64,000 nt of DNA from Falsihalocynthiibacter halioticoli (GCF_025802015.1 NZ_JAOYFC010000002.1:682001-746000), one strand, 5' to 3'; positions 7,894-16,744 are shown, numbered from the stretch's first letter. Numbers and translations: made by a program. The notes: generated by a model not told the origin, from the sequence alone.

Positions 7894-9861
7894 ATGTCCA
7901 AATCATTGTTGCTGTGTAATTGCCTTGGAAGCCAGTCTCTCGACCAAGAGGCACTTTCTGAGAACACCTCCTTTGCTTGCTCTAAAGTCCACAACGAGCT
8001 TTGCGGCCGAGAGGCGGAAACAGTAGCCGCGGCCTTGGAATCCGGTGATGTGGCTATTGCCTGCGGACAGGAAAGCGCATTTTTTGCCGAACTCGCTGAA
8101 GACCTGAACGTACCCGCTCCGCTTTGCATCGATATCCGAGATCGCGCGGGATGGACGAAGGATACCGCTGCGACCACACCCAAAATGGCGGCGCTATTAG
8201 CCGAGGCACTATTGGCCAGCGCTCCTGCAAAAACGATGGATGTTTCATCCGAAGGCCTGTGCCTAATACTCGGCGAGCCGGACGTAACCATTCCAGCAGC
8301 AGAGCAACTTTGCGAGGTGCTTGCTGTAACCGTCTTGCTCCCGCCTGATGCCGCGCCATTTCCCGATCAGCGGTTTGATACAGTTGCGGGAACGCTAAAA
8401 TCTGCGCGGGGTGCGTTTACAGAATTTGAAGTGCAGATTGAGGACCTTCGCGAGCCGCAGAAAGGTGGTCGTGGTGAATTGGATTTTGGGCCCGTGCTTG
8501 GGCGCGGCACAACGACATGCGATATCATCCTTGATCTAACCGGAAACACACCGCTGTTTCCCGCGCATGAAAAGCGCGATGGGTATCTTCGCGCAGATCC
8601 GAAACACGCGCCCTCAATTGCCTCGGCTATTTTTGACGCCGCGCAGCTTATCGGCACATTTGAAAAGGAGCTCTTCCTTCGCCTGACCGAACCGTTGTGT
8701 GCGCATTCAAGAGCGCAGCAAACCGGCTGTAGCAATTGCATTGATATTTGCCCTACCGGAGCGATTACGCCCGCTGGAGATCATGTTGCAATTGATCCAA
8801 TGGTCTGTGCGGGGTGCGGCTCTTGCGCATCGCTTTGCCCGTCTGGCGCGATTGAATATGAAAGCCCGACGAGCAGCGAGGTTTTTCGGCGGATAGAGAC
8901 TTTGGCGCGCACATTCCTTGATGTGGGCCTAGAAGCGGGTGGAAAAGCGCCGCGTCTACTTGTTCATGATAATCAGTTTGGAACTGAATTGCTTCGAACT
9001 TTCGCGCGATATGGGGATGGCCTGCCAGCCGATGTGATCCCGCTTGAAGTTTCGGCGCTCTCAACATTCGGTCACGCCGAAACGCTTGCTGCTCTTGCAA
9101 CAGGTTTTGTGGCCGTCGACATCTTGCTCGCGCCGAAAACTGAAACCGAAGCACTAGAACGAGAAGCCTCCACAGCAAATGCGATCGCTTCAAATTCTTC
9201 TGTTCGGTTGATTTCTGTGACAGACCCCGACGATTTGAGCGAACTGCTTTATGCCGACACCTCCGCGGTTCCTGAAGTTTCGCCCATTCTTCCACTCGGA
9301 AATCGCAGGCAAGTCACCCGCCTCGCGGCCAAATCCCTCAACCCAGAAGCGGACATTATAGAACTGCCAGACCATGCGCCCTATGGCGCAGTTACAGTTG
9401 ATACAGATGCCTGTACGCTGTGCTTGTCTTGCGTTTCTCTCTGTCCGTCTGGCGCTCTTGGCGACAACCCTGACCTCCCTCAACTGCGCTTTCAGGAAGA
9501 CGCCTGCCTTCAATGCGGACTTTGCACCAACGTATGCCCTGAAAGCGCCCTTACGCTTGAACCGCGCCTAAATCTCGATGAAAGTGCGCTTTCACAAACC
9601 GTGATCCACGAAGAAGAGCCATTTGCCTGCGTCAGTTGCGGGGAGCTGTTTGGCGTGAAATCCACAATTGAGAAAATCTCGGAAAAGCTAGCAGGCAAAC
9701 ACAGCATGTTCGCCAGTTCCGAAGCCGCCCGCATGATTCAGATGTGCGACGACTGTCGTGTCAAAACTCAAATGCATAGCGCAAACAATCCATTCGCAGG
9801 AAAAGAGCGCCCCCCCGTGCGCCGCAGCGAGGATTACTTCAGCAAACGCAAGGATCATTAA
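7894..9861 (+). CDS. Multi-cluster 4Fe-4S ferredoxin-domain protein of the formate dehydrogenase cluster
   Basis: A 655-residue soluble iron-sulfur protein. The N-terminal part begins MSKSLLLCNCLGSQSLD, a Cys-containing segment. Two ferredoxin-type regions follow: one near residues 275-325 (CSNCIDICPTGAI then CAGCGSCASLCPSGAI) and one near 510-560 (CTLCLSCVSLCPSGAL then CLQCGLCTNVCPESAL), predicting at least four [4Fe-4S] clusters, plus a late CxxC pair ('CVSCGE', 'CDDC'). It probably carries electrons or helps cluster supply for formate dehydrogenase, as in other fdh loci where this gene is always present. The ATG at 7894 is chosen over 7837 because of the RBS AAGAGG. It begins the rightward accessory operon. 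Confidence 0.85.
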   Translation: MSKSLLLCNCLGSQSLDQEALSENTSFACSKVHNELCGREAETVAAALESGDVAIACGQESAFFAELAEDLNVPAPLCIDIRDRAGWTKDTAATTPKMAALLAEALLASAPAKTMDVSSEGLCLILGEPDVTIPAAEQLCEVLAVTVLLPPDAAPFPDQRFDTVAGTLKSARGAFTEFEVQIEDLREPQKGGRGELDFGPVLGRGTTTCDIILDLTGNTPLFPAHEKRDGYLRADPKHAPSIASAIFDAAQLIGTFEKELFLRLTEPLCAHSRAQQTGCSNCIDICPTGAITPAGDHVAIDPMVCAGCGSCASLCPSGAIEYESPTSSEVFRRIETLARTFLDVGLEAGGKAPRLLVHDNQFGTELLRTFARYGDGLPADVIPLEVSALSTFGHAETLAALATGFVAVDILLAPKTETEALEREASTANAIASNSSVRLISVTDPDDLSELLYADTSAVPEVSPILPLGNRRQVTRLAAKSLNPEADIIELPDHAPYGAVTVDTDACTLCLSCVSLCPSGALGDNPDLPQLRFQEDACLQCGLCTNVCPESALTLEPRLNLDESALSQTVIHEEEPFACVSCGELFGVKSTIEKISEKLAGKHSMFASSEAARMIQMCDDCRVKTQMHSANNPFAGKERPPVRRSEDYFSKRKDH

Positions 9862-9893
9862 TCAATTTTCAATACACATTCTAAGGAGCAACA

Positions 9894-10079
9894 ATGAGCG
9901 ACGATTTCAACATGTCGATCCGGAAATTTCTGAAGCAAGTTGGGGTAACGTCCCAGCAAGCAATCGAAGAGGCCTTAAGGAACAGTGACAAAGGCAAAGG
10001 CCCATTTAAGGCAAAAGTTGTTCTTACAATCGACGAGATCGAATTGGTCCACGAAGTTAATGGCACGATTGAAGGCTAA
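9894..10079 (+). CDS. DUF6494-like small protein
   Basis: A 61-residue soluble protein with strong RBS (AAGGAG 8 bp before ATG). The text 'FNMSIRKFLKQVGVTSQQAIEEALR' followed by 'FKAKVVLTIDEIELVHEVNGTIE' matches, from memory, the DUF6494 family found in fdh/mrp neighbourhoods. It may be a helix plus beta hairpin module. Function is unknown. It sits 32 bp after the ferredoxin gene and 6 bp before the Mrp ATPase gene, so it is clearly part of that operon. Confidence 0.75.
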   Translation: MSDDFNMSIRKFLKQVGVTSQQAIEEALRNSDKGKGPFKAKVVLTIDEIELVHEVNGTIEG

Positions 10080-10085
10080 TCCAAA

Positions 10086-11153
10086 GTGACCCTAACCCGA
10101 GAGACCGTTCTTGCGGCGCTGAAATCTATCGAAGACCCAATCTCAGGCAACGATATCATCGAAGCTGGCCTAGTTCGGGCGTTGACGGTTGAACCCGAAC
10201 AAGTTCGTTTTGTGCTTGAGGTAAGCGGAAGCGCTGCAGCAGAATACGAAGACGTACTCAACCGCGCGAAAGAGGCCGTTGAAAACCTCGATAGCACGCA
10301 AAGCGTCTCTGCGGTCATGACCTCTCATAGCACCCCGAAAACCCCGCCAGACCTCAAACCAAACCACCGCGCAGAGCCAAAAGGCCCAGAACCGATTCCT
10401 GGCGTGAATAACATAATTGCCATCGCATCCGGCAAAGGCGGTGTTGGGAAATCAACCGTTGCGTCCAACTTGGCGTGTGCGCTCGCCGCAAAGGGGCGAA
10501 AGGTTGGCCTACTTGATGCGGATGTTTACGGCCCTTCGCAACCACGCATGCTCGGCGTGTCTGGGCGTCCGGCCTCTCCGGATGGCAAAACGATTTTGCC
10601 CATGCGGAATCACGGGGTTACGATGATGTCGCTCGGCCTCATGACCAATGAGGATCAGGCCGTGGTGTGGCGCGGCCCTATGCTGATGGGCGCGCTTCAA
10701 CAAATGCTGGGGCAAGTTCAGTGGGGCGCGCTGGATGTTCTGATCGTCGATCTCCCCCCTGGCACAGGGGATGTTCAGATGACCCTTGCCCAGAAAGCCA
10801 AGCTAACCGGCGCGATCGTTGTTTCAACCCCACAGGACGTCGCGCTCCTAGACGCGCGGAAGGGCATCGACATGTTCAACCAGCTCGGCACACCGATCCT
10901 TGGTATGATCGAGAATATGTCCACGCATATCTGCTCCGCTTGCGGGCACGAAGAGCATGTTTTCGGGCACGGTGGCGTAAACGCAGAGGCGGCCAAGCTT
11001 GGTGTTCCTCTATTGGCCGAGATTCCGTTGCATATTGATATTCGCCTTGCCGCAGACGGCGGTGCGCCGATTGTTGTTTCCAAAGCAGGGAGCAGCCAAG
11101 CGAGCGCATTCCTAAGCCTTGCCGACCAGCTTATCGAGACAGGCGTGGCCTAA
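10086..11153 (+). CDS. mrp: Mrp/ApbC/NBP35-family iron-sulfur cluster carrier ATPase
   Basis: A 355-residue P-loop ATPase that binds and transfers Fe-S clusters to apoproteins. The N-terminal ~80 residues form a MIP18/DUF59-like domain ('VLAALKSIEDPISGNDIIEAGLV'). A linker leads to the deviant Walker A GKGGVGKS (116-123), 'DADVYGPSQPRMLG', Walker B 'LIVDLPPGTGD', and the CxxC 'HICSACG' that ligates the bridging cluster. The start is GTG at 10086, immediately after the DUF6494-like stop. Because it sits inside the formate dehydrogenase locus it may be a dedicated carrier for FdhA/FdhB clusters, while a housekeeping copy would be expected elsewhere. Confidence 0.92.
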   Translation: MTLTRETVLAALKSIEDPISGNDIIEAGLVRALTVEPEQVRFVLEVSGSAAAEYEDVLNRAKEAVENLDSTQSVSAVMTSHSTPKTPPDLKPNHRAEPKGPEPIPGVNNIIAIASGKGGVGKSTVASNLACALAAKGRKVGLLDADVYGPSQPRMLGVSGRPASPDGKTILPMRNHGVTMMSLGLMTNEDQAVVWRGPMLMGALQQMLGQVQWGALDVLIVDLPPGTGDVQMTLAQKAKLTGAIVVSTPQDVALLDARKGIDMFNQLGTPILGMIENMSTHICSACGHEEHVFGHGGVNAEAAKLGVPLLAEIPLHIDIRLAADGGAPIVVSKAGSSQASAFLSLADQLIETGVA

Positions 11154-11155
11154 GA

Positions 11156-11851
11156 ATGGTGCAGTTTCCTCCGCTCATGTCCGGTATCGAAGTGCCTCCT
11201 ATGGGTGACGCATTCAAAGCGGCACAGGCTCACGCAGCACGCGGATGTGATGCAGGACTAATTGCTTATTCAATGACTCCAGATGAGCTTTCCGCTGCCA
11301 TTGTGTTCGCCCCTGAAGTTCCGCTCGTAGAAGCAATGGTTATGCTTCCAACTTGTGGACTCGGTTTTCAAAACGCCCTCGGAGCGCTTGCCCCCCCGGA
11401 GGTTGCGCTTCATCTTGCTTGGGACGGGCGCTTCATACTCAACGGTGCCAAGTGCGGAGGGCTGCGCGCTGCTGCGTCAAACTCTGATCCTGCTCAAACA
11501 CCTGACTGGCTCGTTGTTGGACTATCCGTTCCGATTTGGCCCTCTTCAGGCGAAGGCGGAGAAACACCGGACACGACCGCACTGTTTAACGAGGGGTGTG
11601 CCGAGATTGATATCGAACAACTCCTTGAAAGTTGGGCAAAGCACACTTTGGTCTGGGTCAATCGGTGGGAAGAAGAAGGCACCCAAGCCATTCATAGCGC
11701 TTGGAGCGGGCTGGCTTGGAAGATGGGAGACCAGATCGACATGAACGGGGAAAGCGGAATATTTCAGGGTGTAGACGAGGATTTTGGCATGCTTTTCAAA
11801 ACGTCTGATACGATCAAACTCTTTCCACTAACTGCTGTATTGGAGAGCTAA
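11156..11851 (+). CDS. Biotin/lipoate protein ligase-family protein (DUF4444-like C terminus)
   Basis: A 231-residue protein resembling the Rhodobacterales 'biotin/lipoate--protein ligase family' with a C-terminal DUF4444-like segment. The family-like core includes 'AFKAAQAHAARGCDAGLIAYS' near the N terminus, 'QNALGALAPPEVALHLAWDG' and 'NGAKCGGLRAA' in the middle (substrate-loop area), 'PDWLVVGLSVPIW', and a C-terminal 'LFKTSDTIKLFPLTAVLE' barrel-like strand set. I do not see a convincing RGRxG-type adenylate loop, so activity as a true biotin ligase is doubtful. It starts 2 bp after mrp and is 1 bp from the next gene, so its job is probably tied to the formate dehydrogenase locus. Confidence 0.7.
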   Translation: MVQFPPLMSGIEVPPMGDAFKAAQAHAARGCDAGLIAYSMTPDELSAAIVFAPEVPLVEAMVMLPTCGLGFQNALGALAPPEVALHLAWDGRFILNGAKCGGLRAAASNSDPAQTPDWLVVGLSVPIWPSSGEGGETPDTTALFNEGCAEIDIEQLLESWAKHTLVWVNRWEEEGTQAIHSAWSGLAWKMGDQIDMNGESGIFQGVDEDFGMLFKTSDTIKLFPLTAVLES

Positions 11852-11852
11852 A

Positions 11853-12332
11853 ATGCGACTTGCACGCGTGATCCATCTTGATGAGAGCGACCAAAACGTA
11901 TTCCACAATCCAGCACGTACAGGGGAATGGTGTGTCTCTGGCGGGTTCGAGTTTTCAAACTGGAGCGAGGGCGATCTTACAGGAAAGTCGCGTCAGGCCT
12001 TTGCCAACGGGTGGCTTGGATTGGAAACATTCGGTCGCGCAACCTTCGTTGCAGTTGCCGAACTGAGCGAGGCAGAGCGCGACGCTCTCGAGCGAAGTTT
12101 GGCGCAACATTTTGTCGAGATTTACGGCGCTCCATCTCCGGAAGCGGCAAGCAAGGTCGCCGCCGAAGAAATCGCGTTTATGCAAGATTTATGCGCCGAC
12201 CACGCGCCGAACACGCTTCTAACGGTGTCTCGCGAATTGACTGAAGCTGGCGTCAAAGAACAATTCCGCAAAATCGAACCTCAAGACGCGGGATTAGAAC
12301 AATTTGCCATCCATGGCTCTGTTGACGATTGA
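11853..12332 (+). CDS. DUF6505-like protein of the formate dehydrogenase accessory operon
   Basis: A 159-residue soluble protein starting MRLARVIHLDESDQNVFH. It shows the pattern 'GEWCVSGGFEFSNWSEGDLTGKSRQAFANGWLGLETFGRATFVAVAEL' followed by an alpha-helical half; I match this to the DUF6505 family from memory. The last gene of the rightward operon, it begins 1 bp after the ligase-like gene and ends 8 bp before the convergent tupA. Function is unknown. Conserved neighbourhood with fdh genes suggests a role in maturation or in linking it to another pathway. Confidence 0.7.
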   Translation: MRLARVIHLDESDQNVFHNPARTGEWCVSGGFEFSNWSEGDLTGKSRQAFANGWLGLETFGRATFVAVAELSEAERDALERSLAQHFVEIYGAPSPEAASKVAAEEIAFMQDLCADHAPNTLLTVSRELTEAGVKEQFRKIEPQDAGLEQFAIHGSVDD

Positions 12333-12340
12333 TCGAATAG

Positions 12341-13144
12341 CTACCGCGTCGCGTTGAATGTAAAGAGTTGCTCTCCGTTTATCTGGTAGCCGTCAATCAA
12401 TGCTTCAGCCTCTTCACTCACCAGCCATTCTTCAAGCTTTTGAGCACCCTCGGCGTTTACATGGCTGTGGCGCTCTGGATTAACCGGCAGATACGCATAT
12501 TGGTTAAACAGGAGCGGATCACCAGAGAACAAAAGCGCCAGCCCTTCCTTGTTTCCGAAATTGAGCCAGCTTGCACGATCAGACATTGCATAGGCACCCA
12601 TCCCAGCCGCCGCATTCAATGTCGCGCCCATTCCCGCCCCGACCGCTCGATACCAATCACCAAACTGCTCTAGATCAAACCCGGCAAGCTGCCAAAGCGC
12701 GCGCTCTTTTTTGTGCGTGCCGCTTTCATCTCCGCGACTGACAAACAACGCTTGGTTGGCCTTAATGCTTGATAAGCTTTCAGCCGCGCTTTCTGCGTTT
12801 CCGACACCCGCCGGATCCTCTACCGGGCCGATGAAAACAAAATCATTATACATTATTTCACGCCGATGCCTGCCAAAGCCCCCATCAACAAAGGCTTCTT
12901 CCGCCTTTTGGGAATGTACAAGAATGGCATCAACATCACCTGCCTCACCCAGATGAATTGCTTGCCCCGTGCCAACCACCAAAAGCTGTACGTTTAGTCC
13001 GGTATCCTTGGCGATTTCGGGCAGCAAAACATCGGCGAGTCCCGAGTTATGAAAAGAGGTTGTTACAGCAAGGCGCAAATCTTCTGCGAGTATCGGTACA
13101 GCCGAACAAATTGAAAAAACGGCGCTTAAAACCAGATGCTTCAT
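12341..13144 (-). CDS. tupA: Tungstate ABC transporter, substrate-binding protein
   Basis: A 267-residue periplasmic binding protein with signal peptide (MKHLVLSAVFSICSAVPILA). TupA-type features are the oxyanion motif 'AVTTSFHNSGLAD' and 'FVSRGDESGTHKKE', which is the usual TupA sequence that contacts tungstate, and the absence of the ModA pattern. It imports tungstate for W-bisMGD cofactor. Its ATG overlaps the stop of tupC (ATGA, 13141-13144). Location beside an fdh cluster fits supply of metal to formate dehydrogenase. TupA binds tungstate much more tightly than molybdate in characterised members; specificity here is inferred. Confidence 0.9.
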   Translation of the reverse strand: MKHLVLSAVFSICSAVPILAEDLRLAVTTSFHNSGLADVLLPEIAKDTGLNVQLLVVGTGQAIHLGEAGDVDAILVHSQKAEEAFVDGGFGRHRREIMYNDFVFIGPVEDPAGVGNAESAAESLSSIKANQALFVSRGDESGTHKKERALWQLAGFDLEQFGDWYRAVGAGMGATLNAAAGMGAYAMSDRASWLNFGNKEGLALLFSGDPLLFNQYAYLPVNPERHSHVNAEGAQKLEEWLVSEEAEALIDGYQINGEQLFTFNATR

Positions 13145-13857
13145 TCTACAATATCTCCTCTCAAAAATTGCTCGGTTTCTGGAGTGGCCGGAGAATTAAA
13201 AAAATCTTGTACGGGTGCACATTCATGAATTTGGCCTCCAAGCATAAAAATCACATCATCCGCGAGTCTTCGGGCCTGCCCCATATCGTGGGTCGACATA
13301 ACAAGCCGTGTGCCGTTTGATTTTGCGTCCTGAAGCACCCCCTCGATAACGCGCGTGGCTTTGCCATCGAGATTGGCGCAAGGCTCATCCAGAAATAACA
13401 CTTCCGGCTCTCGGATTAGCGCCCGCGCAAGGGCCAGCTTTTGCTTCTCCCCTCCCGAAAGCCGCGAAGCACTTTGTTGAAGGCGAGACCCAAGCCCAAC
13501 TTTCGCAGCCCAGCGCGCCGCAGCCTCGTTTGCTTCCTTTCGGGATTTTCCGGCTAGTGTAAGTGGATATGCCAAATTGTCTAAAACGCTGCGGCGCATA
13601 ATGATCGGCGATTGGAACACAAACGATTGCCGCTGGCTCGCCTCTTTAAACGCTTGCGCCCAACTCAATCTCCCTTCGGAGGTGCGCTCTAATCCATGCA
13701 TCATTCTAAGCAAAGTGGTTTTGCCAGAGCCGTTTGGACCGATCACGATAGTCGTCCCTGCTCCTGCAAGCGTATAGGTTACAGGCCCAACAATTCGCCG
13801 CCCGCGTTTTGAGACAACGACCTCCTGTAGTTCAAGTGGAAGGATCGAGTTTACCAT
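13141..13857 (-). CDS. tupC: Tungstate ABC transporter, ATP-binding protein
   Basis: A 238-residue ABC ATPase with Walker A 'IGPNGSGKTTLLRM', signature 'SRLSGGEKQKLALARALI', Walker B 'EVLFLDEPCANLD' and H-loop 'STHDMGQARRL'. The frame is open ten codons further upstream, to 13887, but the ATG at 13857 is preceded by a strong GGGAGGGGAG and overlaps the end of tupB, so it is chosen as the start. It energises the TupB permease. Its stop overlaps tupA in an ATGA, so the three genes form a translationally coupled tupBCA operon. Confidence 0.9.
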   Translation of the reverse strand: MVNSILPLELQEVVVSKRGRRIVGPVTYTLAGAGTTIVIGPNGSGKTTLLRMMHGLERTSEGRLSWAQAFKEASQRQSFVFQSPIIMRRSVLDNLAYPLTLAGKSRKEANEAAARWAAKVGLGSRLQQSASRLSGGEKQKLALARALIREPEVLFLDEPCANLDGKATRVIEGVLQDAKSNGTRLVMSTHDMGQARRLADDVIFMLGGQIHECAPVQDFFNSPATPETEQFLRGDIVE

Positions 13858-14555
13858 CTCCCCTCCCTTTCTGTGCGTGTTAGCCAATGGATCGCCACAT
13901 TTACCGAAATCGCCAAGCCGATCAGCACAAATCCAAGGCCAAGCGCCAACGAGAAATCTCCCTTGCTGGTTTCAAGCGCAATTGCTGTGGTTAAAACACG
14001 CGTTGCATGGTCGATATTGCCGCCCACAATCATAATAGCGCCGACTTCCCCGATCGCTCGGCCAAATCCAGCGAGTGAGGCCGTTAACAGCGCCCTGCGC
14101 CCATCCCAAACGAGGGTTTTAATCCGTTGGTGTCGTGTGGTGTTTAGTGAGATCAAAAGATCATGATACTCTGCCCAAAGTTCGCGCAAGCTTTGATGGG
14201 CAATAGAGGCAATCAGCGGTGTAATAATAATCACCTGCGCGATGATCATGGCGGACGGCGTATACAAAAGCCCCAAAACCCCGAATGGCCCAGATCGTGA
14301 CAGCAGCAAGTAGACAAACAAGCCAACAACAACTGGCGGAATGCCCATAAGCGCGTTCAACACAGCAATCGCGAGCCGCCGGTGGCGGAAGCGGCGAATT
14401 GCAAGCCATGCGCCAAAGGGCAGCGCGATCAATGAAGAGATAACAAGAGCAGACAGCGTAACCTGAAGCGAGCGAAGCGTAATCTCGACCAGATCGCTAT
14501 CAAGCGTGACCAGCAACAAAAACGCCGCTTTCAACCCTTCAAGAATCTCGCCCAT
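13851..14555 (-). CDS. tupB: Tungstate ABC transporter, permease
   Basis: A 234-residue integral membrane protein with about five to six helices and the permease EAA-type loop 'FGRAIGEVGAIMIVGGN' near residues 160-180, characteristic of the TupB/ModB group. It forms the membrane channel with TupC. First gene of the tup operon; the promoter should lie in the ~100-bp gap before the BKACE gene (14556-14657), where I see no obvious regulatory motif. Its last codons overlap tupC. Confidence 0.9.
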   Translation of the reverse strand: MGEILEGLKAAFLLLVTLDSDLVEITLRSLQVTLSALVISSLIALPFGAWLAIRRFRHRRLAIAVLNALMGIPPVVVGLFVYLLLSRSGPFGVLGLLYTPSAMIIAQVIIITPLIASIAHQSLRELWAEYHDLLISLNTTRHQRIKTLVWDGRRALLTASLAGFGRAIGEVGAIMIVGGNIDHATRVLTTAIALETSKGDFSLALGLGFVLIGLAISVNVAIHWLTRTEREGRW

Positions 14556-14657
14556 TCATTCTCGCGTTCAAAAACCAAACAATCTATTCGGCAAGTGTTA
14601 GAGAATTTCCAAGCGATTGAAAGCACTTGTATTCATTTCGCCAAAGAAATGCGCCGT

Positions 14658-15431
14658 TCAGCTGTTTTCTCGAAGCGCCTGGACGAGCTCTCGCACCCGC
14701 TCCGCATTATCCAACGCGAGGCTTCCGTCGCGGTTCCAGAAAGAATTCTCAAATCCAATTCGCAGCTTGGCCCCATGTGAATGCGCCGCAACCAAACAAT
14801 CGGTTTCAGCCCGACCAAACGCACAGACCATCCAATCGGGCATTTCCTCGAATTGCCGCATTTCCTTAAGAATTGGATCAAGCAATTCAGGTGAAGAGCT
14901 ATTCTCATCGCCATATTTCCCAAGCACCCAAAGGAGTTGCAAATTGGGCGACAGGAGCAGCTCCAATGAAAGCGTCTGACGCAAAAGTGCCAGATCGTCT
15001 ATGGAATACAAAATATGCTGCACCGTGATACCAGCGTCCGCACATTGATCGTAGAAGCGGCGTGATATCCGTTCGTCTTGACGGCCTGCGATTTCGCGAA
15101 TGGACACCGAGACAAGCTCGCAGCCTGAACCAAGGGCAACATCCATTTGTAGCGGCGGTTCGTATTTTCCGGCAGCTTCAGTCGTGATCTGGACCGTCAT
15201 CGCGGGGACACGAGCATGTAGTTCCGTGATCGCCTCTCTATATGCGCCCGCATCGAGTAAGTGCGCGCCCTCTTCATCCCGAAGGTGGAAATGCAGACCG
15301 TCAGCGCCTGCTTGAGCGCAGGCCTCTGCGCAATCAAGAACTTCCGATAGTGTAATTGGCACAGCGCTATGAGCATCTTTGCCGTGTCGCGCACCATTGG
15401 GGGCCACCATGATCTCTGGCAGCATGGTCAT
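14658..15431 (-). CDS. BKACE family (3-keto-5-aminohexanoate cleavage-like) enzyme
   Basis: A 257-residue TIM-barrel protein of the BKACE (DUF849) family, which condenses a beta-keto acid with acetyl-CoA to give acetoacetate and a CoA ester. Recognisable blocks are 'EIMVAPNGARHGKDAHSAVPIT' near the N terminus, 'GADGLHFHLRDEEG' (the HxH-type zinc ligands in 'LHFHLRD') and 'LRIGFENSFWNRDG' near the C terminus. It is at the short end for the family (about 270-310). Its ATG overlaps the aminotransferase stop (15428-15431). The substrate cannot be told from the sequence; the pairing with an aminotransferase suggests an amino acid whose transamination yields a beta-keto acid. Confidence 0.88.
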   Translation of the reverse strand: MTMLPEIMVAPNGARHGKDAHSAVPITLSEVLDCAEACAQAGADGLHFHLRDEEGAHLLDAGAYREAITELHARVPAMTVQITTEAAGKYEPPLQMDVALGSGCELVSVSIREIAGRQDERISRRFYDQCADAGITVQHILYSIDDLALLRQTLSLELLLSPNLQLLWVLGKYGDENSSSPELLDPILKEMRQFEEMPDWMVCAFGRAETDCLVAAHSHGAKLRIGFENSFWNRDGSLALDNAERVRELVQALRENS

Positions 15432-16744
15432 AGAACTTCCGCGAAGGTTGCTCCGAGCTTGTCAGTGATTTCGGTTATATGCTCATCTGTCAGGATAAAC
15501 GGCGGCGCAAGAAGCACGTGATCTCCGATACGTCCATCGACCGTGCCGCCCATTGGATAACACCCCAAACCGTTGGCGAAGGCCGCTTTCTTGATTTTCG
15601 CATTGATTGCCAGTTCAGGTGCAAAAGGAGACTTGGTGTCTCTGTCTTCTACAATTTCCAGCCCTTGGAACAGCCCGCGGCCGCGAATGTCACCGATATT
15701 CGGGTGTTGCCCGAAAGAGGCTTTCAGAGCCGCATTTAGCTTTTGTCCCATGTCAGCGGAGCGTGCTGCAAGCCCAGTAGTGAGCTTATCGACAACGACG
15801 TTTGCGGCGGCGCAGGCGGTCGGGTGCCCAACGTAAGTATGGCCGTGCTGGAAAAAACCGGTGCCCGCTTCAATTGCCGCGTAAATTTCTGCTGAACACA
15901 GCATGGCACCTATAGGCTGATACCCAGCGCCAAGCCCTTTCGCAATTGTTACGATATCCGGCCGAATGCCTTCCTGCTTGTATGCAAACACGCTTCCTGT
16001 TCGCCCCATCCCGCACATGACCTCATCAAGGATGAGAAGAATCCCATATGTGTCACAAATTTCGCGGATGCGTTTGAAATAGCCCTCAACAGGTGGAACA
16101 GCGCCCAATGTTGCCCCAACAACCGGCTCCGCAACGAATGCGATAACGGTTTCCGGCCCAACGCGCAGAAGCTCTTCTTCAAGTTCATTGGCCACGCGCT
16201 GGCCGTATTCAAACGCGCTTTCCCCATCTTGCTGCCCCCTATATGCGTAACAAGGGGAGATAAGCGAGGTTTCAACCATCAGCGGGGCGAAGGGCTCTTT
16301 GCGCCATTGGTTGCCGCCGGTTGCAAGCGCTCCGAGGGTATTTCCGTGGTAACTCTGACGCCGCGCAATAAACCGGCGGCGGGTGCTCTCTCCTTTTTCA
16401 AGGAAATATTGGCGCGCGAGTTTCAGCGCCGCCTCAACAGCTTCAGAGCCGCCAGAAACGAAGTAAACGCGCTCAAAATCCCCATCCGATGCGGCCACGA
16501 GCTTGTCGGCCAACTGTTCGGCGGGCTCGGATGTAAAGAAACTTGTATGCGCATAGGCCAACGACTCAGCCTGCGCTTTAATCGCTTCAATCACATCGGG
16601 ATCGCCATGACCGAGACAGGACACCGCCGCGCCACCTGACCCATCAAGGTATTTTTTCCCTTTATCATCAAATAGGTAAACTCCCTCTCCACGCATTGCA
16701 GTTGGATAGGAGTGCTTCGTGTGACGGTGGAAAACATGGGACAT
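15428..16744 (-). CDS. Class III pyridoxal-phosphate aminotransferase
   Basis: A 438-residue omega-aminotransferase type enzyme. It has 'YLDGSGGAAVSCLGHG' near the N terminus, the PLP region 'VSGGSEAVEAALKLARQY', 'YHGNTLGALATGG', 'LILDEVMCGMGRTG' (Asp contacts the PLP nitrogen) and the Schiff-base lysine in 'IVTIAKGLGAGYQPIGA'. The frame is open to 16777, but the ATG at 16744 has GGAGG 8-9 bp upstream and is preferred. Translationally coupled with the downstream BKACE gene. Divergent from the RpiR regulator gene, with a ~110-bp intergenic region. Confidence 0.92.
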   Translation of the reverse strand: MSHVFHRHTKHSYPTAMRGEGVYLFDDKGKKYLDGSGGAAVSCLGHGDPDVIEAIKAQAESLAYAHTSFFTSEPAEQLADKLVAASDGDFERVYFVSGGSEAVEAALKLARQYFLEKGESTRRRFIARRQSYHGNTLGALATGGNQWRKEPFAPLMVETSLISPCYAYRGQQDGESAFEYGQRVANELEEELLRVGPETVIAFVAEPVVGATLGAVPPVEGYFKRIREICDTYGILLILDEVMCGMGRTGSVFAYKQEGIRPDIVTIAKGLGAGYQPIGAMLCSAEIYAAIEAGTGFFQHGHTYVGHPTACAAANVVVDKLTTGLAARSADMGQKLNAALKASFGQHPNIGDIRGRGLFQGLEIVEDRDTKSPFAPELAINAKIKKAAFANGLGCYPMGGTVDGRIGDHVLLAPPFILTDEHITEITDKLGATFAEVL

